Positions 36,516 through 46,199 are shown, numbered from the stretch's first letter. The stretch is DNA of 64,000 nucleotides from Vibrio azureus (GCF_002849855.1 NZ_CP018617.1:620001-684000), one strand, 5' to 3'. The notes: generated from the sequence alone by a model not told the origin. Numbers and translations are program-made.

Positions 36516-38372
36516 TTAATTGATGTCATAATAATCCACAACATGCATATTGTCTAAATAGTAAGCAGGAATGGCATAAGGGTAATACTTGTCTTCTAAA
36601 CATGAATAAAAGAAATCACTATCTTTGATTCCGGATCCTATTCGCTGGAGACCACAAACTTTTGATGCTCTCATACCGTTTACGAATTCCGGTTTATGGT
36701 TATCAAAAATTTCTTTAACAAAATAGAACGCGTTGCCTTTAACTACGCCGCCATAACTTCTTTTAAACATGGCTTCATTGAGTTGGAATTCAATGACCTT
36801 GTTATCTTGATTAAAAATCTTTAATGTGTAGTGAGTTATGTCTTCGTCAAATAGGGCTGATCTTTTCAGTGTTAACTCTTGTTTAATTGAAACTGTTGTA
36901 TTGTGGATAATAGCACCACTATCGTGCACAAGAATTATCCTATAAGCTTTATTGTCTGAATCATTTAATTGTGAGCTGATACTGATCGGAAATGTACTGG
37001 ACCTAAAGTTGGGGACATAAATACATAATTCCTCTAAACTTATACCTTTAGTGAATCCACTTCCTTCAAATTCATCTCCATAGCATAAATAGCGAAATGA
37101 TTCACCAAAAATAAGCTTAGGTAGATGTTTTACCGTAAGGCCAACAGCACTTGCAATGTTGATTGTATTACCAATATTAGCCAGCTTGAAATTCGTTGTG
37201 ACAGCTCTACTCATGGCTTTTGAGGACTCTTTCAAGAAAGTCACTTGTGTTTGGCCTGTTGTTACATCAATGATGGAATTATAGAGATCGCGTAAATTGG
37301 GAATTGCACCGACTTCCCAAATAGTCTGATTTAGTTCATTTTTATTCGATATACTTTGCTTCATCAACCTCCATGACTTTGTATCGATGTTATTTGGCTT
37401 TGTTGCTGATTGTAGTTTATCTAATGGAACAAAAAACTTCGCTTCATTTTGCATTACAAACAGTCTGAGTGCATGAATAAAATCTGTAACAGAAAAATCA
37501 TTCTCATTCTTTATCGTATATTCATATGGGTAGGTAACTTCAATTCGTTCTGTGCCAGAAGTAAGAGTAGAAAACCCAAACAGGATTATATCCATTATTG
37601 TTATATCTTGATAAACCAATCTGCCGTTGATGCTTTTCTCTATTATGAGGTTGGTTGTACAAGTTTCACATTGAGCTATATCTTTTATTATTGACTTTAT
37701 ATAGTTTTCTAATGCTTGTTCAGTAGGGCTCCTAAATAGTTTTTTCTCCAAATATTTAACCGTGAATAACAGTTTTTGGTAATATATTTTTTCTTTTTTT
37801 GTTAGAACATTCTGTAGATTATAAGCATAGTCCATATTCTTTTTAGTGCGAAATTTATCGATGGATTGCATATATTTTTTTGCTAACTCTTGATATGAGC
37901 CAGAAAAATCAACCCCTGTTTTGCCTCCATTTTCATTTAACTCAGAAGAAATAACTTTTTCTACTCGTTCTTTTAGCTCTTTATCTATAATACTCTTTGT
38001 ATCTTCGATAATCGGGCTGATCATCTTACCACTTCCAAAATGGATATCGTGAAGAATAATTCTTGTGTTTAAAAGAATATCTTCTTTAATAAATAAATAT
38101 TGTTTTTTTACAGGGTCGTTTTCTCGATACCAAGCACGAGTAGTGCTTTCATTTTTACTTTTTAGGTATTTATGGCAAGTTTCATAATCGGTTTTGTAGT
38201 TGATGCACTCTCGTGATAGAAATAGTTGGAATAAATAAAGAGAATCATGAAATTTAGGATCAACTTGATTATAATATACTGTTTCTACTACAGGTGAATG
38301 TTCAGTTGCTTCGGCAAAACATAAATGACTTGTTAAAGGGAAAATACATAATAATAGTGTTTTTAGCTTCAT
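36516..38372 (-). CDS. Exported protein of unknown family (paralog of 28741-30744)
   Basis: 618 aa, not recognised. It has a signal peptide (MKLKTLLLCIFPLTSHLCFA) and a mature start HSPVVETVYYNQVD that closely matches the 667-aa protein. Conserved along the length are the NDPVKKQYL and KKEKIYYQKLLF segments, the QCETCTT Cys pair, the IPNLRDLYNSIIDVTTG region, the ESSKAMSRAVTTNFKLANIG block, and the end MRASKVCGL...SCLEDKYYPYAIPAYYLDNM. The ~50-residue insert of the paralog is absent. AAGGTAAC precedes the ATG. It is more AT-rich than its paralog. Single gene, minus strand. Confidence 0.75.
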   Translation of the reverse strand: MKLKTLLLCIFPLTSHLCFAEATEHSPVVETVYYNQVDPKFHDSLYLFQLFLSRECINYKTDYETCHKYLKSKNESTTRAWYRENDPVKKQYLFIKEDILLNTRIILHDIHFGSGKMISPIIEDTKSIIDKELKERVEKVISSELNENGGKTGVDFSGSYQELAKKYMQSIDKFRTKKNMDYAYNLQNVLTKKEKIYYQKLLFTVKYLEKKLFRSPTEQALENYIKSIIKDIAQCETCTTNLIIEKSINGRLVYQDITIMDIILFGFSTLTSGTERIEVTYPYEYTIKNENDFSVTDFIHALRLFVMQNEAKFFVPLDKLQSATKPNNIDTKSWRLMKQSISNKNELNQTIWEVGAIPNLRDLYNSIIDVTTGQTQVTFLKESSKAMSRAVTTNFKLANIGNTINIASAVGLTVKHLPKLIFGESFRYLCYGDEFEGSGFTKGISLEELCIYVPNFRSSTFPISISSQLNDSDNKAYRIILVHDSGAIIHNTTVSIKQELTLKRSALFDEDITHYTLKIFNQDNKVIEFQLNEAMFKRSYGGVVKGNAFYFVKEIFDNHKPEFVNGMRASKVCGLQRIGSGIKDSDFFYSCLEDKYYPYAIPAYYLDNMHVVDYYDIN

Positions 38373-38722
38373 GTTACCTTAACCATATGATTGATAATAT
38401 TCGCAATACTAATATCTTTGGTTTGGCTTATAAATAAAACTGATGCTAGTTCAATTTAGATAAAAAGCATAAAATCTCAATTAAATAAATGTTTTGAGGG
38501 TTAAATGAATGTTTGGGTAAGTATAGTGATTAAACTGCCATGCAAAGTGATTATGATTGTTTTTTATCTATGTGATTTAAATCACGATTTTATTGTTGGG
38601 TTGCTTAGAGATAAAGCCTTTAATCAATGGAGAAAGCGGCTTTAATTTTAAGAAAAAGGCAACCTATAAAATGCTTTGTCTGATACAATTTACTTCTGAA
38701 AGACATCATAGAGAGCAGCAAA
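38373..38722. other. Intergenic region, divergent promoters
   Basis: 350 bp between the 618-aa gene (minus) and the VF530-like gene (plus). AT-rich; ATAGAGAGCAGC lies before the VF530-like start. A GTGATTTAAATCAC palindrome lies at about 38571-38584. I see nothing else. Confidence 0.5.
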
Positions 38723-38944
38723 GTGAGTCAAAAGCAACCAAATAATCCATTACATGGTTTAACCTTAGAGAAAATTCTTGTACGTTTACAAGAACATTAT
38801 GGCTGGGAAGGGCTTGATGCTGAAATCCAAATCAACTGTTTTTACAATGAGCCATCGATTAAATCCTCATTAAAGTTTTTGCGCCGGACTCCGTGGGCAA
38901 GAGATAAAGTAGAAGCGCTTTACATTAAAACCTTCTGTCAGTAA
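38723..38944 (+). CDS. VF530-type DNA-binding protein
   Basis: 73 aa. The sequence ([20 protein letters not shown], then [15 protein letters not shown] and [17 protein letters not shown]) matches the small VF530 family, named after a Vibrio fischeri protein whose structure showed a DNA-binding-like fold. It is found widely in gammaproteobacteria; its role is not known. The start codon is ATG or GTG: the sequence reads AAAGTGAGTC, so GTG at 38723 is used. No operon partner. Confidence 0.85.
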   Translation: MSQKQPNNPLHGLTLEKILVRLQEHYGWEGLDAEIQINCFYNEPSIKSSLKFLRRTPWARDKVEALYIKTFCQ

Positions 38945-39073
38945 TAGTCAATCAATCTTCTCAAGTAACCTTGTGCTAGTGTGCTCGAAAAGAAGGCAGG
39001 CTTTGCGATTTTTTGACACTGTCGCTTTGTCTGCCCTGCATCTCATCATACATTTTTTTAAATGGGTATACAT

Positions 39074-40849
39074 TTAGCGTTCAATGACAATTTTACCTGT
39101 CCCAACAATCTTAGAGTCTTTTGACATTCTGATTTGTGCGGTGTGTTTTTCTGACGAGAAAAAAGATTTGGCATGCGTTTGATAGCGTTCTATCATTTGG
39201 GCGTGTTCTTGTTTTTGATAGTGAATTTCCCACTTTTTAATCTCAGTATTGTATTGCATAAAAGCAAAGCCAGTTGTATTTTTGAACGTTGTTTCCCCTT
39301 CTTGGTAAAAACCGTAGTCGAGAAAGCTCATGTAGTTAATAAGCCCATTACCATGCACTTTGACATGATTATACTGTTTATCTTCTCTACTGCCTTCAAC
39401 ATGATAAACCCTAATATGTTTGTCATCCCAGTCATCAACAACGAAAGAACAACCACTAAAGCTTGGGGTGAAAATGTATAAATGGTCACGATGTGGATCA
39501 GGATGTTTAGGGACGTTCAAAAATTTACCTTGCGCAACCCAATAAGCCATCTGACAGGTTAACTTTTCAGGTTTCTCTCCGGCAGGTACATCCACGATAC
39601 GAATTGCCCCTAACGTACCATGGGCGTGTTGATACTGCATACCAGTGAACACCAACTCTCCACTTTCCTGAACTTCTTTCATTGTATTTGAGTTGAGTGT
39701 CATCAATTGACGATTGATCAAATCAACACTGACAGCTTGTGCGGCCAGGCTCTCTCCAAGAAGTTCTGAAGGCATGATTCGTTTTCCCGTCGCACTGATT
39801 GTTTCTATGGGGAAATGGGGGTCTGGAGAGTCAATCGCCCCTGCAATTTCACGTTCATCACCGACAAAGATTCGATTTTTTTGGACTATGGTTAACGTTG
39901 TGATATTGATGATGGGAAGTTGAGCTGGGAGAGCCGCATAATGAATATGTGTTGCGTTATCTGCAGTAATTGGGGTTGTATATTGTCCCCATATGCTTGA
40001 AAAAGGATACACGCCACCAATTTTATAATCTTTAATTAATGGCTCTTGAGGTTCTTGTTCAACAGGCCTTCGCCTAACTGGGCTGCCTTTTGCTGTTGCT
40101 ATGGCCACAATATGTTCTAAATCTAAGCTTGTTGCATTATCGTCTAACCACGATTTATTGATGTCATTTAGCTGAGAAGAACTTAGCTTTTCTGCAGTGT
40201 AAAGTAAGTGTTGATTATCGCAAAGTGACTGCTCAACTTTATAAGGTATAATCATACTGCTGTAGTGATGTTCAGAGAGCAGTTCATCGGTTAAAAATTG
40301 TTTATTTGATAACGTTATTTGGTAAGCGTATCGATTCTTACCAAGAATTTTGTATTCTCGGAGAAGTTCGGCATCGACAAAATGATAAAAGTAACCTTCG
40401 GTTGGCCATGCAAGTAAGTTCGGGGTTATTTGAACAGCTAACTTAATGGGAATAAACTCTGCATTGATCTTGTTACTTTGCTTTGGGTTGGGAGTAACGT
40501 TGTAGGTTTGTGAATGACCACTGTTTATGAAGGCATTATGATGCAGTTTTTTGGGCTCAGATACTGAACATTGAGTGGTTAATATACAGCTATTCTCGTT
40601 CGTCTCTTCTATTTTCCAAGCAGAAGTTGAGGCTTCCGCTTCGGTTTTACCTAATAACCATTCGCCTGTTTTGAGATGGTGTGTCGCTTCTGCGTTACAA
40701 TACAACTTGATATTGATTGCAAACATAGCATCAGGTTGTACAAACTCTTTAATCGGTGATTCTGCGGTTATGGATGGAGAGCATTCATCTGCAATTGGTT
40801 TATAGGCTGCATTCGTTGTTTTTCGGCTTTTATCCCATGGTGATAACAT
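39074..40849 (-). CDS. Possible effector with CNF/BLF1-like deamidase motif
   Basis: 591 aa, no signal peptide. The N-terminal part contains WPTEGYFYHFVDAELLREY (about residue 150-170), reminiscent of the N-terminal GYLYVF-type motif of VasX-like type VI effectors. In the C-terminal third, FTPSFSGCSFVVDD puts Cys467 in an SGC context, with His478 and His483 11 and 16 residues later. Glutamine deamidases such as CNF1 and BLF1 use a Cys in (L/F)SGC and a His 12-15 residues downstream. The protein could therefore be a deamidase toxin, but I see no immunity gene beside it and no secretion genes in the window. AAGGA precedes the ATG. Function remains inference. Confidence 0.45.
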   Translation of the reverse strand: MLSPWDKSRKTTNAAYKPIADECSPSITAESPIKEFVQPDAMFAINIKLYCNAEATHHLKTGEWLLGKTEAEASTSAWKIEETNENSCILTTQCSVSEPKKLHHNAFINSGHSQTYNVTPNPKQSNKINAEFIPIKLAVQITPNLLAWPTEGYFYHFVDAELLREYKILGKNRYAYQITLSNKQFLTDELLSEHHYSSMIIPYKVEQSLCDNQHLLYTAEKLSSSQLNDINKSWLDDNATSLDLEHIVAIATAKGSPVRRRPVEQEPQEPLIKDYKIGGVYPFSSIWGQYTTPITADNATHIHYAALPAQLPIINITTLTIVQKNRIFVGDEREIAGAIDSPDPHFPIETISATGKRIMPSELLGESLAAQAVSVDLINRQLMTLNSNTMKEVQESGELVFTGMQYQHAHGTLGAIRIVDVPAGEKPEKLTCQMAYWVAQGKFLNVPKHPDPHRDHLYIFTPSFSGCSFVVDDWDDKHIRVYHVEGSREDKQYNHVKVHGNGLINYMSFLDYGFYQEGETTFKNTTGFAFMQYNTEIKKWEIHYQKQEHAQMIERYQTHAKSFFSSEKHTAQIRMSKDSKIVGTGKIVIER

Positions 40850-41272
40850 TCAATACAATCCTTAATAATAAATTTATCAATGATTGTATGCCTTTCGATG
40901 ACGTGTTCCTTTAGGTATAAAAACCAAATTACTAGTAATATTAACGGTTATTTAAGAATTCGGATTTAAATCACAACTCTATCATTAGCTTTATTGATGG
41001 TTTTGCAAGGCTTAGATTTGTTATGTTTATGGCTTATTTCTCATAGGTTTAGAAGATAGGGCTTTAGTACGACTTTGTTAACAATGCTTAATGAAGCACC
41101 TATGTCTACGAATCGTTGTTGCACCTGAGACTTAAGGTTATTTCGCTGAAAGAGCACCTTGAAGGCACTATGTGTACCCAAGTTACCTCAAGGTGCTTGA
41201 TTCAGAGTTACGTCACTGAGCTAACTTTTGCATTAGTTAGTATATAAGGTGGCATGCTATGAATTTAAGTTT
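40850..41272. other. Intergenic region with a fragmented repeat
   Basis: The left 250 bp are the AT-rich promoter side of the 591-aa gene. A fragmented copy of the dispersed repeat covers about 41109-41222. Nothing else is apparent. Confidence 0.6.
41109..41222. repeat. Decayed dispersed repeat with inner module
   Basis: GAATCGTTGTTGCACCTGAG and ACTTAAGGTTATTTCGCTGAA match (reverse orientation) the inner part of the full-length element at 10219-10486. An arm follows at 41174 (GTACCCAAGTTACCTCAAGG) and runs into GATTCAGAGTTACGTCACTGAG. It shows two element fragments side by side. Confidence 0.65.
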
Positions 41273-41821
41273 TTAAAACTTATAGTTGACTTGAGCAGAG
41301 ACAGAGTCTGATTGAAAATCTTTAGCTAGCATGAAACGGCGATATTCCAAGCCAATTCCTACATGCTGAAATAAGACAAATTCAGCACCGGCACCAAAAT
41401 AAGCATGGATGCTGTCATCCGAAGTTTTTTTGCTGAACCCTGTGTTTTTATTCTTAATTGTTCTATCTAACTCAGAGTAGTTTGCCCCACCTATTCCATA
41501 AATATTAAAAAAGTTAACAGGGTAGTAGTTGGCTTTGAGGCCCAAATAAGTTGAGTTATATTCTATGGATTGTTCTTCATCGGACAGTGTGGTTGATAAA
41601 GCCGTGGTTAAAACACCTTTTGAAGCCATACGGCCAATTTCAGCTGAAAAGTTAGGATGAAATTGATAAGCATAATTGAACGTTTGACCAAACCCAATAT
41701 CATCATCTTTATTGGATTCAATCGTTGCACCCCCAAGACCATAACCAATTTGATGGCTTGCTGCGAGTGCATGAGATGATGAAAGCAATAAACAAGCGAT
41801 TGCTGCTGATTTTTTAAACAT
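41273..41821 (-). CDS. Outer membrane beta-barrel protein
   Basis: 182 aa. A signal peptide (MFKKSAAIACLLLSSSHALA, then ASHQ) is followed by alternating beta-strand segments and a C-terminal strand ending in Phe (VSAQVNYKF), the usual signal for the BAM complex. It resembles small OmpA/OmpX-like 8-strand barrels, including IYGIGGANYSELD and YFGAGAEFVLFQHVGIGLEY, which are typical of the porin-like OMP_b-brl family. The function is unknown. Single gene on the minus strand, 120 bp after the flavin reductase gene. Confidence 0.85.
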   Translation of the reverse strand: MFKKSAAIACLLLSSSHALAASHQIGYGLGGATIESNKDDDIGFGQTFNYAYQFHPNFSAEIGRMASKGVLTTALSTTLSDEEQSIEYNSTYLGLKANYYPVNFFNIYGIGGANYSELDRTIKNKNTGFSKKTSDDSIHAYFGAGAEFVLFQHVGIGLEYRRFMLAKDFQSDSVSAQVNYKF

Positions 41822-41941
41822 GAAAATGACTCCTAAAATCTAATCAATGAATTTATCAAATTCACATTCACCAGTCAAATGTATGGTGTTTTGTTAAATT
41901 TGCCTTGGAAATGAATTAACTTACTAGCAATGTAATAATTT

Positions 41942-42604
41942 TTAATCAGACATTTCACCTTCTGTTGTGAGTATTGATATGGGTTGGTCAGGCTTTGCGT
42001 AGCTTAAACGGTGTATTTTTTGTGGAGTGTGATAACTGTCCAGACCAGAAATAGAAACAATGTCCAATAGGCTGAGATCAAGATGTCCATCTGGCATCAT
42101 TGCTTGTTCAGGAAGGCTAATTGTTTGAATTTCTCCGATTAACATCTCGGTTTGATTGCTATTTATAATAATGTGCTCTTTTAAAGCTAGGCCAATCCTT
42201 AAGTTACTTTCAAGAACAAAGGGAGCAGAAAAGTTATCTTGATAGTAGGGGGTAAGGCCTACACTTTCAAATTCTGAAATATCCTTCGCATAACGCGCTG
42301 ATGTTTGGTGGGCTTGCTTGATGAAATCTCTATTGATTGCATTAATCGTGAAATAATGAGTATCTAAAATATTCTCAAGTGTATGACGGCGGCTCTTTCT
42401 GGGGCGCACAATGAAACCAAGTAGAGGTGGATTAGAACCGAGGTGAACAACGGAACTGACAATGGCAAGGTTCTCTTGTCCTTGCTCATCTCGTGTCCCG
42501 ATTAAGTTTGCGCTTTTATATCCTGATAGAGAATTGATAAGACGAGCGCGGTGGCGGGTTTCCATCGCTTGAATGTCTTTGTGAGAAATTTTCTTTTGAG
42601 TCAT
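41942..42604 (-). CDS. Flavin reductase family protein
   Basis: 220 aa. The FMN-binding split barrel of flavin-reductase-like proteins is visible: SLSGYKSANLIGTRDEQGQ (about 25-43), SNPPLLGFIVRPRKSRRHTLENI, and YFTINAINRDFIKQAHQTS. Members supply reduced flavin or act as small FMN oxidoreductases. It is encoded 39 bp after a photolyase-like gene in the same direction, so joint expression is likely. Whether it serves the FAD of that protein is an inference. Confidence 0.85.
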   Translation of the reverse strand: MTQKKISHKDIQAMETRHRARLINSLSGYKSANLIGTRDEQGQENLAIVSSVVHLGSNPPLLGFIVRPRKSRRHTLENILDTHYFTINAINRDFIKQAHQTSARYAKDISEFESVGLTPYYQDNFSAPFVLESNLRIGLALKEHIIINSNQTEMLIGEIQTISLPEQAMMPDGHLDLSLLDIVSISGLDSYHTPQKIHRLSYAKPDQPISILTTEGEMSD

Positions 42605-42643
42605 AGTGGTCTCTTATTTTTTGTTTTAGGCTAGCTGATTTGT

Positions 42644-44140
42644 TTAAGATTCTTTCTGTTTCTGTTTCTGTTTCTGTTTTGTTGGTCGAACATGGGTCAA
42701 TAAAATTCGTTTTCCCTCTGATCTGACATCCTGACGTTTTTTCCAACGCCAAAGTCTATCGCGGGCACTTTTGGCGCAATCGTCTAATGAGATAATCGGC
42801 TTTAAGTACGGTGAATCTTGATCAAGTTCATACATGATGGCTTCCATAGAGGTCATCTTCCATGGTTCGAACAAAAGTGGAATGGGGACCAAAGCGAGTT
42901 CTGGCAGCCATTTATGGATAAATTTCCCTTCAGCATCATGCTCCTGTGCCTGCTTGGTTGGGTTGTAAATTCGAATGGTATTGGTTCCTGTGATCCCCGC
43001 TTGCATTTGAAATTGTGGGTAATGAATGCCGGGTTCAAAGTCGAGAAACAGCTGAGCTAGGTGAGTGACGCCATCTCGCCAATCCATGTTCATGTGATGA
43101 GTTAAAAAGCTGACTAACATTGCACGCATGCGAAAATTGAGATAACCGGTATGATCAAGGCAGCGCATACAAGCATCTATAAGTGGAATTCCTGTATTAC
43201 CAGATTTCCAAGCAAAGAGTTTTTTCGAGTCCTTGATACAAGAATTATTGAGTAATGGTTCGTATGCTTGATTGATACATCGAAACTCCATGTCACTTTC
43301 ACTCTCAAACTTCTGAATAAAATGACAATGCCAATGTAGCCGAGAAGATAAAGCGATTAAGCTACGTCTAAATCCTGCTGTTTGCCAATTTTGCAATAGG
43401 TATTGATAAACTTCTCGTAGTGAAATGTTGCCCCAAGCCAAATAAGGAGAAAGACGAGTGCATGCCGTTCTCGACTCGGAAGGGCTTGAAATACTGCAAT
43501 AGTACTTTTTACCTCTACGCGTAAAAAAGTCTTCAAGCGTTTGCCAAGCCAGTCTACTTCCACCAGTTTGCATTCCTCTGATCTTCACAAGCCAGTTTGC
43601 TGGGGGAGCAAAGGCTAAGCCAAATTCGTCTGGCTCTAAATAATGAAGAGAGCTAGCGTTGAGAACCGTATTACAAAGCGGAGCGCGCATAAACTTTTGC
43701 CAGTTTTTATCCCAATCTAAGCGGTTTTTTACTCCTCTTAGTACTGCTCCTTGCTGAAATTCATACCAATCTATTTGGTTTGAATTGAACCAAGTTGACA
43801 TTTCTCTATCTCGGTCAAAAGTACAATTTAACCCGATTTCTTGATGAGAAAAAACAGCATTGATTTTGTATTGAGACTGAATGGCCTGGAAGCAAGAGCG
43901 TGCATCACCGAACAAAACCGAAACACGACTATCGTAGTCTAGTAATGCAAGGTTTAAGTCTTGTATGGATTGCCAGATAAAACGCCAATGACGAAGTGAA
44001 TTGTGTGGATTTTCAATCAGAATTGGCTCGACGATGTATAACAACACGGTAGGGTGTTTGGAAATAAGCGAGTTGTATAAGGGAGCATGATCAGTGAGCC
44101 TCAAGTCTCGTTTTAGCCATACCACATTGATTTCTTTCAT
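42644..44140 (-). CDS. Cryptochrome/photolyase family protein
   Basis: 498 aa. The N-terminal photolyase alpha/beta domain (residues 1-130, [17 protein letters not shown]) is followed by the FAD-binding helical domain with [48 protein letters not shown], and [11 protein letters not shown]. These match the cryptochrome/photolyase superfamily; a DNA repair or blue-light role cannot be decided. The C terminus is a (Lys-Gln)-type repeat, [11 protein letters not shown], from a hexanucleotide repeat. It is followed by a flavin reductase gene. The start at 44140 gives a normal N terminus. Confidence 0.88.
   Translation of the reverse strand: MKEINVVWLKRDLRLTDHAPLYNSLISKHPTVLLYIVEPILIENPHNSLRHWRFIWQSIQDLNLALLDYDSRVSVLFGDARSCFQAIQSQYKINAVFSHQEIGLNCTFDRDREMSTWFNSNQIDWYEFQQGAVLRGVKNRLDWDKNWQKFMRAPLCNTVLNASSLHYLEPDEFGLAFAPPANWLVKIRGMQTGGSRLAWQTLEDFFTRRGKKYYCSISSPSESRTACTRLSPYLAWGNISLREVYQYLLQNWQTAGFRRSLIALSSRLHWHCHFIQKFESESDMEFRCINQAYEPLLNNSCIKDSKKLFAWKSGNTGIPLIDACMRCLDHTGYLNFRMRAMLVSFLTHHMNMDWRDGVTHLAQLFLDFEPGIHYPQFQMQAGITGTNTIRIYNPTKQAQEHDAEGKFIHKWLPELALVPIPLLFEPWKMTSMEAIMYELDQDSPYLKPIISLDDCAKSARDRLWRWKKRQDVRSEGKRILLTHVRPTKQKQKQKQKES
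42653..42676. repeat. Hexanucleotide microsatellite TTTCTG x4
   Basis: Four perfect copies of TTTCTG lie within the last codons of the photolyase-like gene (reading as alternating Lys and Gln on the minus strand). Copy-number change would alter only the tail length by two residues per unit. Confidence 0.9.
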
Positions 44141-44331
44141 TTAAAGCTTACACCCCAGAAACTCAACAAACTTTAGATTTAACCTTTATGGAAACTTATG
44201 TGCACCCATGTGATACGCAGGTAAAAGCCGTTTTATGAAAACGATACTTTGGGTGTACTGGGTATATACGTAATCGAACGAAAAAAACACCAATCCTTGA
44301 TCGGCTTTCATTGTTTATGGGTATACAAAAG

Positions 44332-44364
44332 TACACACCCAAGTGTCTTAAGGTCATTGGGGTA
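44332..44364. repeat. Dispersed repeat, core copy (slightly degenerate)
   Basis: ACACACCCAAGTGTCTTAAG followed by GTCATTGGGGTAT. It lies 26 bp before the DUF6482-like start codon; a related half-site GGGTATACAAAAG stands just upstream at about 44319. It would be in the leader of that gene. Confidence 0.65.
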
Positions 44365-44389
44365 TCTTCATTTGAAAGGGAAAGGAAAT

Positions 44390-44695
44390 ATGGCGATAGC
44401 ACTGAGTAAACTAGAGAAGTACTTTTATATCGACAAGTTGGTTATCCATTCAATCGATTTAGCGCTGTATCAAGCTTCAGTCGTGATCGATGGCCAAGAA
44501 TCAATGATTATCGATGATTCAGGTCAGCTTTTACGTGAACATTCGATTTTAGCCGTGCAAAAGCGCTGCCGCCATTTGAAAGCCAATTCTCATGTTTTAC
44601 GTCAGAGTAGTGCTTATGACGAGATGGTTGGTCAACCAACTCGAGAAACAGCAAACACGTTAGAAGTTCCAATTGGGAATCATAAGCTCTACTGA
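44390..44695 (+). CDS. DUF6482-like small protein
   Basis: 101 aa. The start MAIALSKLEKYFYIDKLVIH at 44390 is preceded by AAAGGAAAT; the longer frame from 44249 runs through the repeat. The sequence (KLVIHSIDLALYQASVVIDG, then SMIIDDSGQLLREHSI) matches, as I recall, the DUF6482 family of small gammaproteobacterial proteins. Function unknown, no signal peptide or membrane helix. The end TRETANTLEVPIGNHKLY is hydrophilic. Single gene. Confidence 0.7.
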   Translation: MAIALSKLEKYFYIDKLVIHSIDLALYQASVVIDGQESMIIDDSGQLLREHSILAVQKRCRHLKANSHVLRQSSAYDEMVGQPTRETANTLEVPIGNHKLY

Positions 44696-44818
44696 AATTG
44701 GGCTCTATATTGTTGTAACCCTGTTAATCAGACAAACTTCACAGGGCATTACTACTCGCTTTTGTACTGAGGTGGATTGGATAAGTGGTAACATTTATCT
44801 CCTTATCCAATATTCACC

Positions 44819-44850
44819 CATACCCGAGTATCTTTAGGTCATTTGGATAC
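44819..44850. repeat. Dispersed repeat, degenerate core
   Basis: ATACCCGAGTATCTTTAGG then TCATTTGGATAC. It lies between the DUF6482-like gene and the MFS gene, which converge. Confidence 0.65.
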
Positions 44851-44856
44851 ACACCT

Positions 44857-46065
44857 CTATGCGTCAGACCCTTTGTAACGCTCGACTAATTTATGCATCA
44901 CTCTTATTCCTGCAAGGGCAAGGACCACTCCTATCATCACGTTGAACACGGATTCCGAGGTTCCTTGATAAGCATTACTTCCTAAATCAATAGCAGCAGA
45001 AACAATCAACAGCCTTAATGCAGTGACTAACGATGCTGCGATGCCAGTTAGATCCGGAAATATCTGCATCGATTTAGCGAAGAACAAACCGATAGACAAT
45101 CCTGCTCCGACTGAAAATAAACACATGACACTGGTTAAAAACAAAGGTGAGTTCAGTAATGTCTCTGGAGCCAAAGCAAATATGGTTGTACTCGCAAATA
45201 TTAAGCTGAGACCAGTATTTTTTAATTTATCAACGCCAAATCTATCTATTAAGCGCGAGTTGTTTAAGTTGACCAATACAAATGTACCCAAGGTTGCCAT
45301 TTGATAGAATGGAAAAACATCGGGTTTGACACTTAAATGTTCGATGTACAGTAAAGACATATTCGATACGTAAATCATGTAAGCGGCAAGGATCAAACTG
45401 GTTATAAGAGTGTTGTACCAAAATAAAGGCGATGATAACACTGTCCGATAATCAGTGGCGATTCGCTTAGGTGCTAGCTTTTTTCTTTTCGTCTGGCTAA
45501 GGGACTCCGGTAAGAATAAGAAACACTTTATTGCAGAGATAAAGACGAGGACTGCGATAAAAATAAAGTTAGTGCGGTAACCAAAATTTAGGCTTATCCA
45601 GCCCCCAATCAAAGGTGCGAAAGCCATTAAACTCACAACGAGTGTATTCAAATCAGCGATAAGCTTGGCGGCAGACTCTTTCTCGAATAGGTCAAAGATC
45701 ATCGCTGTCCCAACGATTACGCACGCCGAACTTCCAAAGCCCTGTAAGAGTCGAAAAGCAAGAAGTTGTTCAATATTGTCAGCGAAAATGCAACCAAAAC
45801 TGGCGATGAGAAAAATACTGAATCCAAACATCAATACTTTACGGCGGCCAAAGTGATCAGATAATGGTCCATAAAGCAATGAACCGACACAAATACCGAT
45901 AAAGTTATAACTTAAAATGCGCTGTACCATCACTGCATCGGTATTGAAATCTTTGAGTATGTCTGGGAAAGTCGGTAGATAAATGTCAGTTTCCATTGCT
46001 GCACCAAGGAATATAAACACCATCAAAAATCGAAACCACTTTCCAGTATGGGAAATAGGAAACAT
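44857..46065 (-). CDS. MFS multidrug-type transporter (Bcr/CflA-like)
   Basis: 402 aa with 12 membrane helices. The first-loop motif LLYGPLSDHFGRRKVLMFG (motif A) and the N-terminal AAMETDIYLPTFPDI segment are typical of Bcr/CflA drug:H+ antiporters (DHA1 family). It should export drugs or dipeptide-like compounds across the inner membrane. The substrate is not determined. Single gene, with a cluster of palindromic repeats upstream. Confidence 0.88.
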   Translation of the reverse strand: MFPISHTGKWFRFLMVFIFLGAAMETDIYLPTFPDILKDFNTDAVMVQRILSYNFIGICVGSLLYGPLSDHFGRRKVLMFGFSIFLIASFGCIFADNIEQLLAFRLLQGFGSSACVIVGTAMIFDLFEKESAAKLIADLNTLVVSLMAFAPLIGGWISLNFGYRTNFIFIAVLVFISAIKCFLFLPESLSQTKRKKLAPKRIATDYRTVLSSPLFWYNTLITSLILAAYMIYVSNMSLLYIEHLSVKPDVFPFYQMATLGTFVLVNLNNSRLIDRFGVDKLKNTGLSLIFASTTIFALAPETLLNSPLFLTSVMCLFSVGAGLSIGLFFAKSMQIFPDLTGIAASLVTALRLLIVSAAIDLGSNAYQGTSESVFNVMIGVVLALAGIRVMHKLVERYKGSDA

Positions 46066-46093
46066 AGTTAATCCAATAATAATTTTTGAGTAA

Positions 46094-46152
46094 TATACCC
46101 AAGCACTGAGGTCACTTGGGTATACCCGAGTACCTGAAGTTACTTAGGTATA
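46094..46152. repeat. Two overlapping core copies of the dispersed repeat
   Basis: TATACCCAAGCACTGAGG..CACTTGGGTATA (46094-46124) shares its last TATA with TATACCCGAGTACCTGAAG..TACTTAGGTATA (46121-46152). The shared TATA resembles the joint in the double copy at 4691-4828. Confidence 0.85.
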
Positions 46153-46199
46153 AACATGACTAAACGAGTAGGGCGAACAGTCGGTTCTGAATAGATTTT

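Noticed and set aside
42516..42752. Frame of 78 codons overlapping the photolyase and flavin reductase ends
   Set aside because: It is out of frame with two well-supported genes and owes its Thr-Glu repeat to the TTTCTG microsatellite.
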